From Anaerovibrio sp. JC8 (GTDB taxonomy: Bacteria > Bacillota > Negativicutes > Selenomonadales > Selenomonadaceae), in the NCBI RefSeq assembly GCF_002100115.1, contig NZ_ANBM01000001.1, positions 62,001-126,000 on the forward strand: a DNA stretch of 64,000 nucleotides. The letters are read 5' to 3'. Under the pieces are notes generated by a model. The model was not told the origin of the DNA and made no database searches. It saw only the letters and a list, made by a program, of their open reading frames with translations. The translations under genes and the position numbers were made by a program. Each line of letters begins with the position of its first letter. Within the stretch, counting starts at the first letter, position 1. This document shows, piece after piece, positions 37,022 to 45,228 of this stretch.

Positions 37022-38908
37022 TCAGATTATGTTCTTCACATAAGCATCATAGAGGGACTTCAATTCCTCAATGCGGTCATACATCTCAACCTGGAGGCCG
37101 GAAGCCATCTCATAATCACCCTCGTTAAGTGCGTTGGTCAGCAGGGTGAACAGGGACTTCTCATCAATGCTGTCCTTGGAGAGATAGTAACGGAGCTCAT
37201 TGATCTTGTTCCAGTTGTATGCATCCTGGTCAGTTACATACTCGGACTTGATTTCCTTGGCTGCCCGGACGATTTCACGGTTCTCAGGAATAATGCGGGC
37301 AATAAGCTCAGTCTTCCAACGGGTCAGGGCACCCTCCTTGAAGGCCTCGATGATAGCATCAGTGAAGGCACCGGAGGAAGTGATGGTTGCCAGCTTGTCA
37401 GTATACTTATCCAAAGCAGACAGGTTATCCCATACAGTTGCCGGTGGAGCACCAAAGAGACGGTTGCGCTCCTCAGCAGTGAAGTCCTCAAATACATCCT
37501 GCTCGGAACGATATGCTCTGTCTGTCTCCAGATAATCTGCCTTGTCACCGGCTTCCTTGGAGAGCTCAGCCAGCAGCTCCTTGGTAGTCTTGGACACTGC
37601 ATAACGAACACCATCCAGGAGAGCAGAATAAATAGCTGCCAATACAAGATAGGTATCGGTGTATGGGTTGCAGGCACGAAGCTCGAAGCGGGTTGCTGCC
37701 GGATTGGTAACATCACGGACCAGACCAGCCAGAATGGAACGGTTACGGGAAGGAACCTCAGGGCTGTGGCCAAGGGAGGTAACGATACATACAGGTGCCT
37801 CGAAGCCTGGCTTTAAGCGGTTCAGGGAGTCATTGGTAGCAGATACGAATGGGTTAATAACCTCATAGTTCTTCAGCAGACCCATGATAGCACCATAACC
37901 AACGGCACTCATGTAATCAACAGTCATTTCCTTTGGTGCAAACAGGTTTACGAAGGAGCCATCCTCCATAATAGCTGCCAGACCAATGTGAGTATGCTCA
38001 CCGTTACCGGCAACACCAATCATAGGCTTGGCCTTGAAGCTAACCTCCAGACCATTGAGACGGAAGGTCTGCTTGATAATGGTGCGGGCCAGAAGCTCAT
38101 TGTCTGCAGCCTGGAGAGCATCAGCGAAGCGCCAGTCAATCTCAATCTGCTCACAAACAGAGGTCAAATTGCCGCCCTTGTCCATCTGAGACTTGATACC
38201 GCCTACTTCCTTATGGCCCATCTCAACCTGGAGGCCGTAATCATCAAGACGCTTTACAGTCTGCTCCAGAGCGGTACGAACTATGCCGTGGGTTCTCTGC
38301 CAGTACTGCTCCTGCATAACCTGGGAGGCAAACATTTCATCAACATGAACATGGGAAAGTGGAGTCTTTACCCAGAACTCCAGCTCAGTGGCGGAGGTAA
38401 AGCTGATGTCCTTAATCTTGCTGCAGTCGATATGCTCCAGTCCGGAAATCTTTGGATTCTTGTGGAAGAGCTCCAGCAGCTCCTTCTTTACGAAGGACAA
38501 AGTATCAGCCAATACGGAACGGGAATCAACCCGCTTGCCGTTATGAATCAGGAAAGCCGGGATACGGAGAGTACCTACTGGCAGACCGGTCTCCTCATCG
38601 TAATTTTCAAAGTTGTAGTCAACAAACCAGTTAACGCTTGGGTCAATTGGCATATCAACCTTGGCATTGTTCAGGGTGGCAATACCGGAAAGAACTACGG
38701 AAGAACCGTCGGTCTGTACTGCACGTCCAGAATAGAAATCATCAATATCCTTCAGGAAAACCCGCATAGGGATCTTCTCGTCAGTATCGTTACCGGCCAG
38801 GTCAATGCCTACCAGGGAAACGAACTGAATTTCAGGATGGGCTGTGAGGGTTGCAACAATGTCTTCCTTCTTGGAATTGGCTGGGATTACAAATACTAAT
38901 TCTTCCAT
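37022..38908 (-). CDS. glnA: Glutamine synthetase, long form with C-terminal extension
   Basis: An ATP-dependent glutamine synthetase-type enzyme of 628 residues, between GSI (about 450) and GSIII (about 700). Catalytic signatures are visible: SATELEFWV, VEMGHKEVGG, GNGEHTHIGL for the ATP/metal site, RNRSILAGLVRDV and FELRACNPYTDTYL. About 120-150 mainly helical residues follow the catalytic core. The ATG at 38908 follows AAAGGTGG. Monocistronic between terminators. The N-terminal part is also unlike standard GSI. Amide synthesis is the best call; activity on another amine is possible. Confidence 0.85.
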   Translation of the reverse strand: MEELVFVIPANSKKEDIVATLTAHPEIQFVSLVGIDLAGNDTDEKIPMRVFLKDIDDFYSGRAVQTDGSSVVLSGIATLNNAKVDMPIDPSVNWFVDYNFENYDEETGLPVGTLRIPAFLIHNGKRVDSRSVLADTLSFVKKELLELFHKNPKISGLEHIDCSKIKDISFTSATELEFWVKTPLSHVHVDEMFASQVMQEQYWQRTHGIVRTALEQTVKRLDDYGLQVEMGHKEVGGIKSQMDKGGNLTSVCEQIEIDWRFADALQAADNELLARTIIKQTFRLNGLEVSFKAKPMIGVAGNGEHTHIGLAAIMEDGSFVNLFAPKEMTVDYMSAVGYGAIMGLLKNYEVINPFVSATNDSLNRLKPGFEAPVCIVTSLGHSPEVPSRNRSILAGLVRDVTNPAATRFELRACNPYTDTYLVLAAIYSALLDGVRYAVSKTTKELLAELSKEAGDKADYLETDRAYRSEQDVFEDFTAEERNRLFGAPPATVWDNLSALDKYTDKLATITSSGAFTDAIIEAFKEGALTRWKTELIARIIPENREIVRAAKEIKSEYVTDQDAYNWNKINELRYYLSKDSIDEKSLFTLLTNALNEGDYEMASGLQVEMYDRIEELKSLYDAYVKNII

Positions 38909-38964
38909 ATCATTTACCACCTTTTCTTATTTTATAAAAATAATTGCTTAACGATTTTAGTAAA

Positions 38965-39004
38965 CAAAAAAACCACACAGACTAAAAGAATATAGTCTGT
39001 GTGG
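38965..39004 (-). terminator. Intrinsic terminator of the HlyD-like gene
   Basis: Perfect 12-bp stem CCACACAGACTA/TAGTCTGTGTGG with an 8-base loop, followed by TTTTTTTG on the minus strand. Confidence 0.93.
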
Positions 39005-39092
39005 CATCATTGCCATTTATATGCACTTGTTTACAAGACAAATGTTAACATAGTCCAAATTGTTTGGCAAGCATTTTTTTGAAAAATAAATA

Positions 39093-40112
39093 TTATTTGC
39101 TGAAACGGATATCCACCTGATCCCCAAAGTGAATGGCTTCCCTCGCCTCAGCAGGGATAGCGATTTTCACCACTACCTTGCCTGCGGGGTATGGGCTGCT
39201 GTAGCCAGCCTCACTGTTGGTCTCCTTTTCCTCATCCGCAAGGGGTGGCATCACTTCCACAATGGTTCCCTCATACCGTTTACGGTCTACGAAGAAGGAA
39301 ACCAGCTGCCCCGGCAGGGCATAGTCACTTTCGGATGGATTAAGATATGCCTCCACCCAAATATCGTTATCATTGCCCACATAGGCCACCACATCCCCGG
39401 CCTTTATGTCTGAGCCGGTTTCAATGCCATTTAGATACACAACACCATCCACGGGAGCTGTAATCTCAGTGGCACTGCTGCTTTCCCTTGCCTGCTCCAG
39501 AGCCAGACGGGCCTGATTCACCCGTATTTCTGCCCGCCTTACGGCTTCTTCATTAGGAGGCTGATAGGTATTTTCGTATGTAACACTGGTGGAGCCACTT
39601 CCCTGGGAAAGTGCCGCCTGATACTGGGCCTCAGCCTCATCCCGTTGACTTCCGCTGATTGCTCCCATTTCGTACAGACGATTCATCTGGTCCAGCTTGC
39701 TCTTGGCATTGGCAATCTCCGCCGAGGAAGCCCCACCGCCGGACTGAACCACCCGTGGGCGCTGCACCATAACCCCCTGCCTTATCTGGGCCAGATTTTT
39801 CTCGGACAGCTCCAGAGTCTGCTGCATCTGCTGCAGCTGCTCCTCTGTAACTGTTACATTAATCCGGGCAATAACATCACCGGCCTTCACCTTGTCACCG
39901 TTATGCACCATTATTTCAGCCACACTGCCCGGTGCCCCGGCACGGGCCCCTACCATCTTGCCGGCCACCTTGGCATCATATATATCCAGGTTTCCTGCAC
40001 AATAAAGTATGTACCAAACCAGGCTGGAGCACAGCAGTGCCAGGCCCAAAACCCCGGCCAAGCCATATTTTATCACTAATTTTGCTTTATCTGTAACATC
40101 TATCTCAGCCAA
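39093..40112 (-). CDS. HlyD/EmrA-type membrane fusion protein
   Basis: A 339-residue periplasmic adaptor anchored by one N-terminal helix (about 14-40). It has a biotinyl-lipoyl half near 60-85 (GSVAEIMVHNGDKVKAGDVIARI), a coiled-coil hairpin (about 90-205), the second lipoyl half with ITAPVDGVVYLNGIETGSDIK, and a beta-barrel. Such proteins bridge an inner-membrane exporter to an outer-membrane channel. No transporter gene is adjacent, and terminators bound it on both sides, so its partner must be elsewhere. Confidence 0.88.
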   Translation of the reverse strand: MAEIDVTDKAKLVIKYGLAGVLGLALLCSSLVWYILYCAGNLDIYDAKVAGKMVGARAGAPGSVAEIMVHNGDKVKAGDVIARINVTVTEEQLQQMQQTLELSEKNLAQIRQGVMVQRPRVVQSGGGASSAEIANAKSKLDQMNRLYEMGAISGSQRDEAEAQYQAALSQGSGSTSVTYENTYQPPNEEAVRRAEIRVNQARLALEQARESSSATEITAPVDGVVYLNGIETGSDIKAGDVVAYVGNDNDIWVEAYLNPSESDYALPGQLVSFFVDRKRYEGTIVEVMPPLADEEKETNSEAGYSSPYPAGKVVVKIAIPAEAREAIHFGDQVDIRFSK

Positions 40113-40135
40113 AACAAACCTCCAAAATCAAAAGC

Positions 40136-40170
40136 ACATAAAAGGAGTCTGTGATTATACACAGACTCCT
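40136..40170 (-). terminator. Intrinsic terminator of the duplicated-domain secreted protein gene
   Basis: Perfect 11-bp stem AGGAGTCTGTG/CACAGACTCCT with a six-base loop, followed by TTTATGTGCTTTTG on the minus strand. Confidence 0.85.
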
Positions 40171-40191
40171 CCAATTCGTACAAAACTAACA

Positions 40192-40803
40192 TCAAGGCTC
40201 CTCCAGCCCACTGCCTGTAAACTGTATCTCCAGCTCTGCCCAAGTGTTGGTCATGGTTTTCCGGCTCATAACTGCCATCACATCCATGCCCGTTGCCTTG
40301 GCCAACCGGCTGGCCCTGACTATATCACTAATTTTATACTGCTTATCTATAAGCGCTGCAACAGAGGCCTTATCAATGCCATATCTGGCATTAATACGCT
40401 CGGCAAGTGCATTGTTTCTGTATGCCCTCACCTGGTCCTCCGTAATCCCCAGTGCTTCAGTTACATCGATCCATGTATTATCCTTATTTTTCAGACCAGC
40501 AACCTGATCAAAGGAAGTGTCTGTAAGCATAGCCATATAAGCTATACGGCAGGCATCCTCAAGGCATCCGTTCTCCTTGCAGTATCTAAGCACAGCACCA
40601 TAAGGCACACCATAGCTGTTGGCTATAGTGGCAGCCATTTCATTTCTGTCAGGCCAGGCCCTTTCCACATCATAGTGGCCCCTGGACGGTGATTGTACCG
40701 CTGCTTCCGTCACCTGGCAAAAGCCTGATGACAATACCAAAGAACTAACGAGCAATAATCCAGATAAAAACTTAATACCAAAAGTACCGTTGAGCTTTAC
40801 CAT
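40192..40803 (-). CDS. Secreted protein of unknown function with an internal duplication
   Basis: A 203-residue protein with a signal peptide (about 1-35, ending near TEAA). The mature part holds two similar ~62-residue helical units: IANSYGVPYGAVLRYCKENG through NTWIDVTEALGI, and INARYGIDKASVAALIDKQY through NTWAELEIQFTG. The NTW motif ends both. The ATG at 40803 follows GAGGGG by 8 bases. I do not recognise a named family. Own terminator; possibly transcribed with the HlyD-like gene downstream through read-through. Confidence 0.75.
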   Translation of the reverse strand: MVKLNGTFGIKFLSGLLLVSSLVLSSGFCQVTEAAVQSPSRGHYDVERAWPDRNEMAATIANSYGVPYGAVLRYCKENGCLEDACRIAYMAMLTDTSFDQVAGLKNKDNTWIDVTEALGITEDQVRAYRNNALAERINARYGIDKASVAALIDKQYKISDIVRASRLAKATGMDVMAVMSRKTMTNTWAELEIQFTGSGLEEP

Positions 40804-40894
40804 AGGAGTCACCCCTCTACGCCTTTCTTTACATTATACCACGCAGACAGCGATAAGTCCTTAAATATATATTAAAAGCAAAAAAATTATTAAA

Positions 40895-41887
40895 TCAGCT
40901 TACATCGAAGCAGGAACCGCCAATAAATTCTCTTATAAGGGAATTGCACGGAATATCCCGTTGGTCATATATAGAGTTGAAGTTACGGCAGAATGCCAGC
41001 AGCTCCTGGGCCTTCTCATAGGATTTTTCCTCCGGGGAAATTTCTGCCAGCATATACATGGCATAATGCTTCAACGCCCCCAGCTCATAAATAAGGGCAG
41101 AATTAAACATTACATCGGCATCATCCTGATAAGGGAAAATGTACTTTTCCTCTCCGGCCCTGACTCCCGGCCACAGCTCAATAGTATTGTCGGCACTGCG
41201 CCCCCGGGTACGGAAATCCCGGACAATACGCCGCAGCAGACGCACCCTGGAGGTGGAAATGCGGGTATTTTCGTCCATATTAAGCTGATTTAAGGCACTT
41301 ACATAAATCTTAAACTTATGGTCACGGGGAATGGCGCTGGTGAGCTTTTCATTAAGGCCATGAATCCCCTCCACGATAATAGGCTGATTTTGGGCTATCT
41401 GCTTAACATTTTCCGGGTGAACCTCCCGCACACCGATTCTAAAGTTAAAGGTAGGAACCACTACCTTTTCCCCGTCCAGCAATGCCGTAAGCTGCTCATT
41501 AAACAGCTGGGTGTTCACCGCGTCGATGGACTCAAAATCATAGGAGCCATCCGGAAGCTTTGGGGTCTCATCCCGATTTACGAAATAATTGTCAATGGAA
41601 AGAGACACAGGCTCCAGTCCCATGACACGCAGCTGAACCCGAAGCCGCTGGGCAAAGGAGGTTTTTCCTGAGGATGATGGTCCTGCTATAAGAATCAATC
41701 TATTATTCTTCAAATCCCCGGCGATTCTGTCCGCAATATTGGCAATCTTCTTTTCGTGAAGGGCCTCAGAAACCCGGATCAGGTCGCTGATACCGCCATT
41801 TTCAATTATTTCATTTAAATCCGAAACATAGGAGCAATGCAAAATCTTTGCCCATTCCTTGGCTTCCTCCAATACTTCCTTAAACAT
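40895..41887 (-). CDS. Uridine kinase/phosphoribulokinase family P-loop kinase
   Basis: A 330-residue protein whose P-loop is LIAGPSSSGKTSFAQRL (near residue 67). An N-terminal segment of about 60 residues precedes the kinase domain. Later motifs include SIDNYFVNRDETPKLPDGSY, IIVEGIHGLNEKLT and RLLRRIVRDF, as in uridine kinases. Longer proteins of this type, related to threonyl-tRNA-synthetase-linked kinases, are common in Firmicutes. Nucleoside kinase is likely but the substrate is unproved. ATG codons at 41887 and 41899 are both possible. Confidence 0.82.
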   Translation of the reverse strand: MFKEVLEEAKEWAKILHCSYVSDLNEIIENGGISDLIRVSEALHEKKIANIADRIAGDLKNNRLILIAGPSSSGKTSFAQRLRVQLRVMGLEPVSLSIDNYFVNRDETPKLPDGSYDFESIDAVNTQLFNEQLTALLDGEKVVVPTFNFRIGVREVHPENVKQIAQNQPIIVEGIHGLNEKLTSAIPRDHKFKIYVSALNQLNMDENTRISTSRVRLLRRIVRDFRTRGRSADNTIELWPGVRAGEEKYIFPYQDDADVMFNSALIYELGALKHYAMYMLAEISPEEKSYEKAQELLAFCRNFNSIYDQRDIPCNSLIREFIGGSCFDVS

Positions 41888-41910
41888 AAGCCCCACCATC
41901 CTTCAAACCA

Positions 41911-41950
41911 GAATATATAAGAAAAGTGACTGCCTGCACAGTCACTTTAT
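41911..41950 (-). terminator. Intrinsic terminator of the phosphate transport operon
   Basis: Perfect 10-bp stem AAAGTGACTG/CAGTCACTTT (41923-41932 with 41939-41948) followed on the minus strand by TCTTATATATTC. Confidence 0.75.
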
Positions 41951-42000
41951 CTCTTTAGCACGTTCCTAAAGGGATATAAAAGCTCCCTCAGGCTATTTAA

Positions 42001-42993
42001 TTAAAACATTGACATCAACAAAACATAGCAAAGTGCTCCCATGGCTGCGGTGCATGGTATAGTAAGCACCCAGGCCATAACCATCTGCTGGGCAACGCCC
42101 CAACGGACAGCCTTGATTCTCTTGGCTGCTCCAACACCCATGATAGAACCGGATACCACGTGAGTGGTACTTACAGGCAGGTGAAGCAGGGTAGCAGTGA
42201 AAATCGTAATAGATGAATTAAGGTCAGCTGCAAAGCCGTTAATTGGCTCCAGCTTAATAATCTTGCCACCTACAGTTTTAATAATGCTCCAGCCGCCAAC
42301 AGAAGTACCCAATGCCATGGCAGTAGCACAAAGTACCTTTACAACGAGAGGTACCTCAAATTCCTGCAGCACACCACCGGATACCAATGCCAGGGTGATT
42401 ATACCCATTGATTTCTGAGCATCATTGGAACCATGGGAAAAAGCCATGGTAGCCGCTGTCACGATCTGCATTTTCTTAAAACGATGATTAACTTTGGAAG
42501 GACTGGTATTCTGGAAAAACTGGAACATCAAATTCATGATGATATAGCCCAATACCATGCCCACCAACGGAGATGTTACCAATGCAATAACTATTTTACC
42601 GATACCGGCATAATTGAGTCCCTCCATGCCCATATCCGACATGAGGACACCACCGATAAGGCCACCAACCAATGCATGGGATGAGCTGCTGGGAAGACCT
42701 ATTTTCCAGGTCAGCAGATTCCAGATAATAGCACCCGTCAAGGAAGCTATTATGATTGGCTGATCAATATGCCCCACCACAATATCTCCACCAATGGTCT
42801 TGGCAACGCCCGTGCTGACCATGGCACCGAAGAAATTCAGCACCGCCGCCATCATAATGGCACGGCTTGGTGAAATTGCCCTGGTGGATACAGATGTGGC
42901 AATAGCATTTGCAGTATCGTGGAAACCGTTAATAAAGTCAAATGCCAGGGCCAAAACAATAACTATGATGATAAAAGGATGTAAATCAAGCAT
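42001..42993 (-). CDS. pit: Low-affinity inorganic phosphate transporter (PiT family)
   Basis: A 330-residue membrane protein with about ten helices and the two inverted PiT signatures: GFHDTANAIATSVSTRAISP near the N terminus and SHGSNDAQKSMGIITLAL in the middle. It carries metal-phosphate with cation symport. Its start overlaps the upstream DUF47 gene by 8 bases, the typical pairing. Sulfate permeases of the same family are an alternative, but the DUF47 partner favours phosphate. Confidence 0.93.
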   Translation of the reverse strand: MLDLHPFIIIVIVLALAFDFINGFHDTANAIATSVSTRAISPSRAIMMAAVLNFFGAMVSTGVAKTIGGDIVVGHIDQPIIIASLTGAIIWNLLTWKIGLPSSSSHALVGGLIGGVLMSDMGMEGLNYAGIGKIVIALVTSPLVGMVLGYIIMNLMFQFFQNTSPSKVNHRFKKMQIVTAATMAFSHGSNDAQKSMGIITLALVSGGVLQEFEVPLVVKVLCATAMALGTSVGGWSIIKTVGGKIIKLEPINGFAADLNSSITIFTATLLHLPVSTTHVVSGSIMGVGAAKRIKAVRWGVAQQMVMAWVLTIPCTAAMGALCYVLLMSMF

Positions 42994-43615
42994 ACTTCAT
43001 TACCACGCCTCTGAGCAAATCTGCCATTTTTTCGCAGTGATCAAGGGTATCCTCCAGATCCTCCAGCAAATCCTTCCACTTGATAAGCTCAATAGGATCC
43101 TTCACCTGTGCAAAGAGATATGCCAACTCGCTTCTGAAAATGTGGTCACCCTCACTCTCAAGCTTGCTGACATCACTGGTCAGGTTGAGGAGCTCCTCCT
43201 GATTCTTGCTGATTTCCGGCAACAGCTCCAACACCTTGATAATCTTCTGGGTACACTCAATAAGGAGCTTGGTAAGTCTGATAGCTCCCTCACGGGCCTC
43301 ACCGGTATGATAGATAACAATACGCTGCAAAATACCCTGCAGCAGATCTACGCCATCATCAAGGCCATTGGCAATAGCATAAATATCCTCACGGTCAATT
43401 GGAGTAATAAAGGTCTGATTCAGCTTGTCAATTATCCGGTCGTTGACTCTGTCAGCCTTGTGCTCAATGTCATTAATCTCCTTAACCTTTATATCAGCCT
43501 TACGATGGTCCACCATTACCTCATCCATCAAAAGTGAGCCCTGATAGAAAAATTGGGCACTTTCCAAGAAGAGATCGTAAAACTCAGAATCTCCTTTTCT
43601 ATTGAAATTAAACAT
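42986..43615 (-). CDS. DUF47 (PhoU-like) partner of the PiT transporter
   Basis: A 209-residue all-helical protein starting MFNFNRKGDSEFYDLF, with repeated acidic helices (VKEINDIEHKADRVND and SKLESEGDHIFRSELAYL) typical of PhoU/DUF47 metal-binding bundles. It overlaps pit by 8 bases. Proteins of this family are thought to gate or regulate the neighbouring PiT transporter; the mechanism is not established. Confidence 0.9.
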   Translation of the reverse strand: MFNFNRKGDSEFYDLFLESAQFFYQGSLLMDEVMVDHRKADIKVKEINDIEHKADRVNDRIIDKLNQTFITPIDREDIYAIANGLDDGVDLLQGILQRIVIYHTGEAREGAIRLTKLLIECTQKIIKVLELLPEISKNQEELLNLTSDVSKLESEGDHIFRSELAYLFAQVKDPIELIKWKDLLEDLEDTLDHCEKMADLLRGVVMKYA

Positions 43616-43689
43616 AGTAACCTCCCTGCAACTTGCATTCTACAATAACTATAACACATAATAGAGGCTTTTAACAATAAATTTTCCTC

Positions 43690-43726
43690 ATAGAAGAAGG
43701 GGAGATACCTTATGATATCTCCCCTT
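43690..43726 (-). terminator. Intrinsic terminator of the aminotransferase gene
   Basis: Perfect 11-bp stem AAGGGGAGATA/TATCTCCCCTT followed by CTTCTATG on the minus strand. The T tract is weak but the stem is strong and well placed, 35 bases after the stop. Confidence 0.7.
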
Positions 43727-43760
43727 TATCTGCATTATAAACAAGGATTATGGTCCTATG

Positions 43761-45002
43761 TTATCCTTCCACTGCCTTCAATGCCTTAAGCACCTTTGCT
43801 GCCATGCCATACATCTTGGCCTTTGGAATAGAGCATACCGCAATGCGGACACCCTTCTTTAATGGAACTGCGAAAATAAGGTCTTCATGCATCTTCTCGC
43901 ATACAGCCGCAGAATCCTTGGCCGGTACGGAAATGAAGAAGCCAGCCTTGTAAGGCAATGCCTTGAGGCCACACTCCTCTGCTTCCTTCATGAAGATGGC
44001 AGCCCGGTCACGGATTACACCGTAAAGCTCATCACGTTCCTTTTCGAACTGAGCCAGCATAGCCTTATCCTGCTGAATATTGGTCAGCAGGGTCTGGGCA
44101 CCGCGGTTGATATTGGACCAGGTGGCACGGCCAGTAAACTTGGTTACATTCTTGAATTCCTCAATTAACTCAGCATTCTGGGACAGACCAATCAATGCAC
44201 CGGTGCGCTGGCCATACATGGTGTAGCCCTTGGACATGGAGAATGCAAACATTACAAAGATATTGTCAGGCAGATTGCTGAACTGCTTCATGAAACGGCG
44301 GGTTTCATTCTTTTCGCCGGCATAATCAATATAAGCAATATCCACCAGCAGATTAACCTTCTTGCCCTTGGCTGCCCAAGCCTTGGACATATCAATAACC
44401 TTGGTCCACTCCTCATCAGTGAGGCTGTAGCCGGTTGGATTATGAGCCGGAGTATTGATAATCAGCAGCAAGGATTCCTGTTTGGCAAAGAGCTCCTCCA
44501 CTTTAGCCTCCAGGGCCTTGACATTATAATTCTGATTTTCATCAAAGAGCTGGTAGGTAGCCAGAGTACGGCCAGCCTCCTGGCAAAGAGGATTGTAGGT
44601 ACCCCAGAACCAGTCAGAGGTCAGCACCTGATCACCGATTTCAGAATAATTCTGGATAGCCATGTGCAATGCACCGGTTCCACCGGAAGTAGCACATGCT
44701 GCAATATGCCCCTCTGGCTTGTTATCAGCAAAGGTCAGGCCGATAACCGCATCCAGATAAGCAGGAAGACCGGCTGGTGGTGCATACGAAGCCACATCAG
44801 CAATTTTCAGCTCTCTAAAAGCCTTTTCCATGGTAGGCAGACAGGCCAGCTTGCCGTCCTCGCCTATAATTGAACCGACAGTAGCGTTGGTAACCTTGTC
44901 AGCGCCGTGAACCTTAATGGCCTCATTACAAGCTCCGCTGGCACCAAAAATAACATCCACCAGCTTCTTACCAACACGATGTTTAGCAACCTGTGAACTC
45001 AT
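43761..45002 (-). CDS. PLP-dependent class I aminotransferase
   Basis: A 413-residue fold-type I aminotransferase. Motifs: SGGTGALHMAIQN near the cofactor phosphate, NTPAHNPTGYSLTDEEW with the conserved asparagine, DIAYIDYAG, and the PLP lysine in FSMSKGYTMYGQRTG. The overall pattern is closest to aromatic/aspartate aminotransferases. Specificity cannot be told. It is alone with its own promoter and terminator, upstream of lysC in coordinates but on a separate transcript. Confidence 0.88.
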   Translation of the reverse strand: MSSQVAKHRVGKKLVDVIFGASGACNEAIKVHGADKVTNATVGSIIGEDGKLACLPTMEKAFRELKIADVASYAPPAGLPAYLDAVIGLTFADNKPEGHIAACATSGGTGALHMAIQNYSEIGDQVLTSDWFWGTYNPLCQEAGRTLATYQLFDENQNYNVKALEAKVEELFAKQESLLLIINTPAHNPTGYSLTDEEWTKVIDMSKAWAAKGKKVNLLVDIAYIDYAGEKNETRRFMKQFSNLPDNIFVMFAFSMSKGYTMYGQRTGALIGLSQNAELIEEFKNVTKFTGRATWSNINRGAQTLLTNIQQDKAMLAQFEKERDELYGVIRDRAAIFMKEAEECGLKALPYKAGFFISVPAKDSAAVCEKMHEDLIFAVPLKKGVRIAVCSIPKAKMYGMAAKVLKALKAVEG

Positions 45003-45050
45003 ACATTATCTTCCTCCTTAATTTTAAAAATATAAATACTCTTTTAAATC

Positions 45051-45059
45051 ATTATACCA
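45051..45059 (-). promoter_or_regulatory. Extended -10 promoter of the aminotransferase gene
   Basis: TGGTATAAT on the minus strand matches the extended -10 consensus, about 50 bases before the start codon at 45002, which is preceded by AAGGAGGAAG. Confidence 0.65.
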
Positions 45060-45117
45060 CTTTTATGCAATTTTTCCTTTATTATATTTAAAATAATATA
45101 TTGTACCTATTAAACAT

Positions 45118-45149
45118 TTTTATATGTAATATGTATCTTTTTACATATA
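45118..45149. repeat. Inverted repeat upstream of the aminotransferase promoter
   Basis: TTATATGTA and TACATATAA flank a 14-base centre that itself contains ATATGTA. It lies about 60 bases upstream of the -10 element, between it and the lysC terminator, and has no T tract of its own, so an operator is possible. Confidence 0.4.
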
Positions 45150-45159
45150 AGCTGTTTTA

Positions 45160-45202
45160 GCCCACAAAAATAGGAGAATGTCCATATAACAGACATCCTC
45201 CC
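45160..45202 (-). terminator. Intrinsic terminator of lysC
   Basis: Stem GGAGGATGTC/GACATTCTCC (wobble pairs) with an eight-base loop, followed by TATTTTTGTG on the minus strand, 27 bases after the lysC stop. Confidence 0.85.
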
Positions 45203-45228
45203 TTCTTACCTTTCGAGCCTTGCTATAT

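Noticed and set aside
37988-38899. Plus-strand open frame of about 300 codons opposite glnA
   Set aside because: Antisense to a conserved enzyme gene, no ribosome-binding site and no recognisable domain.
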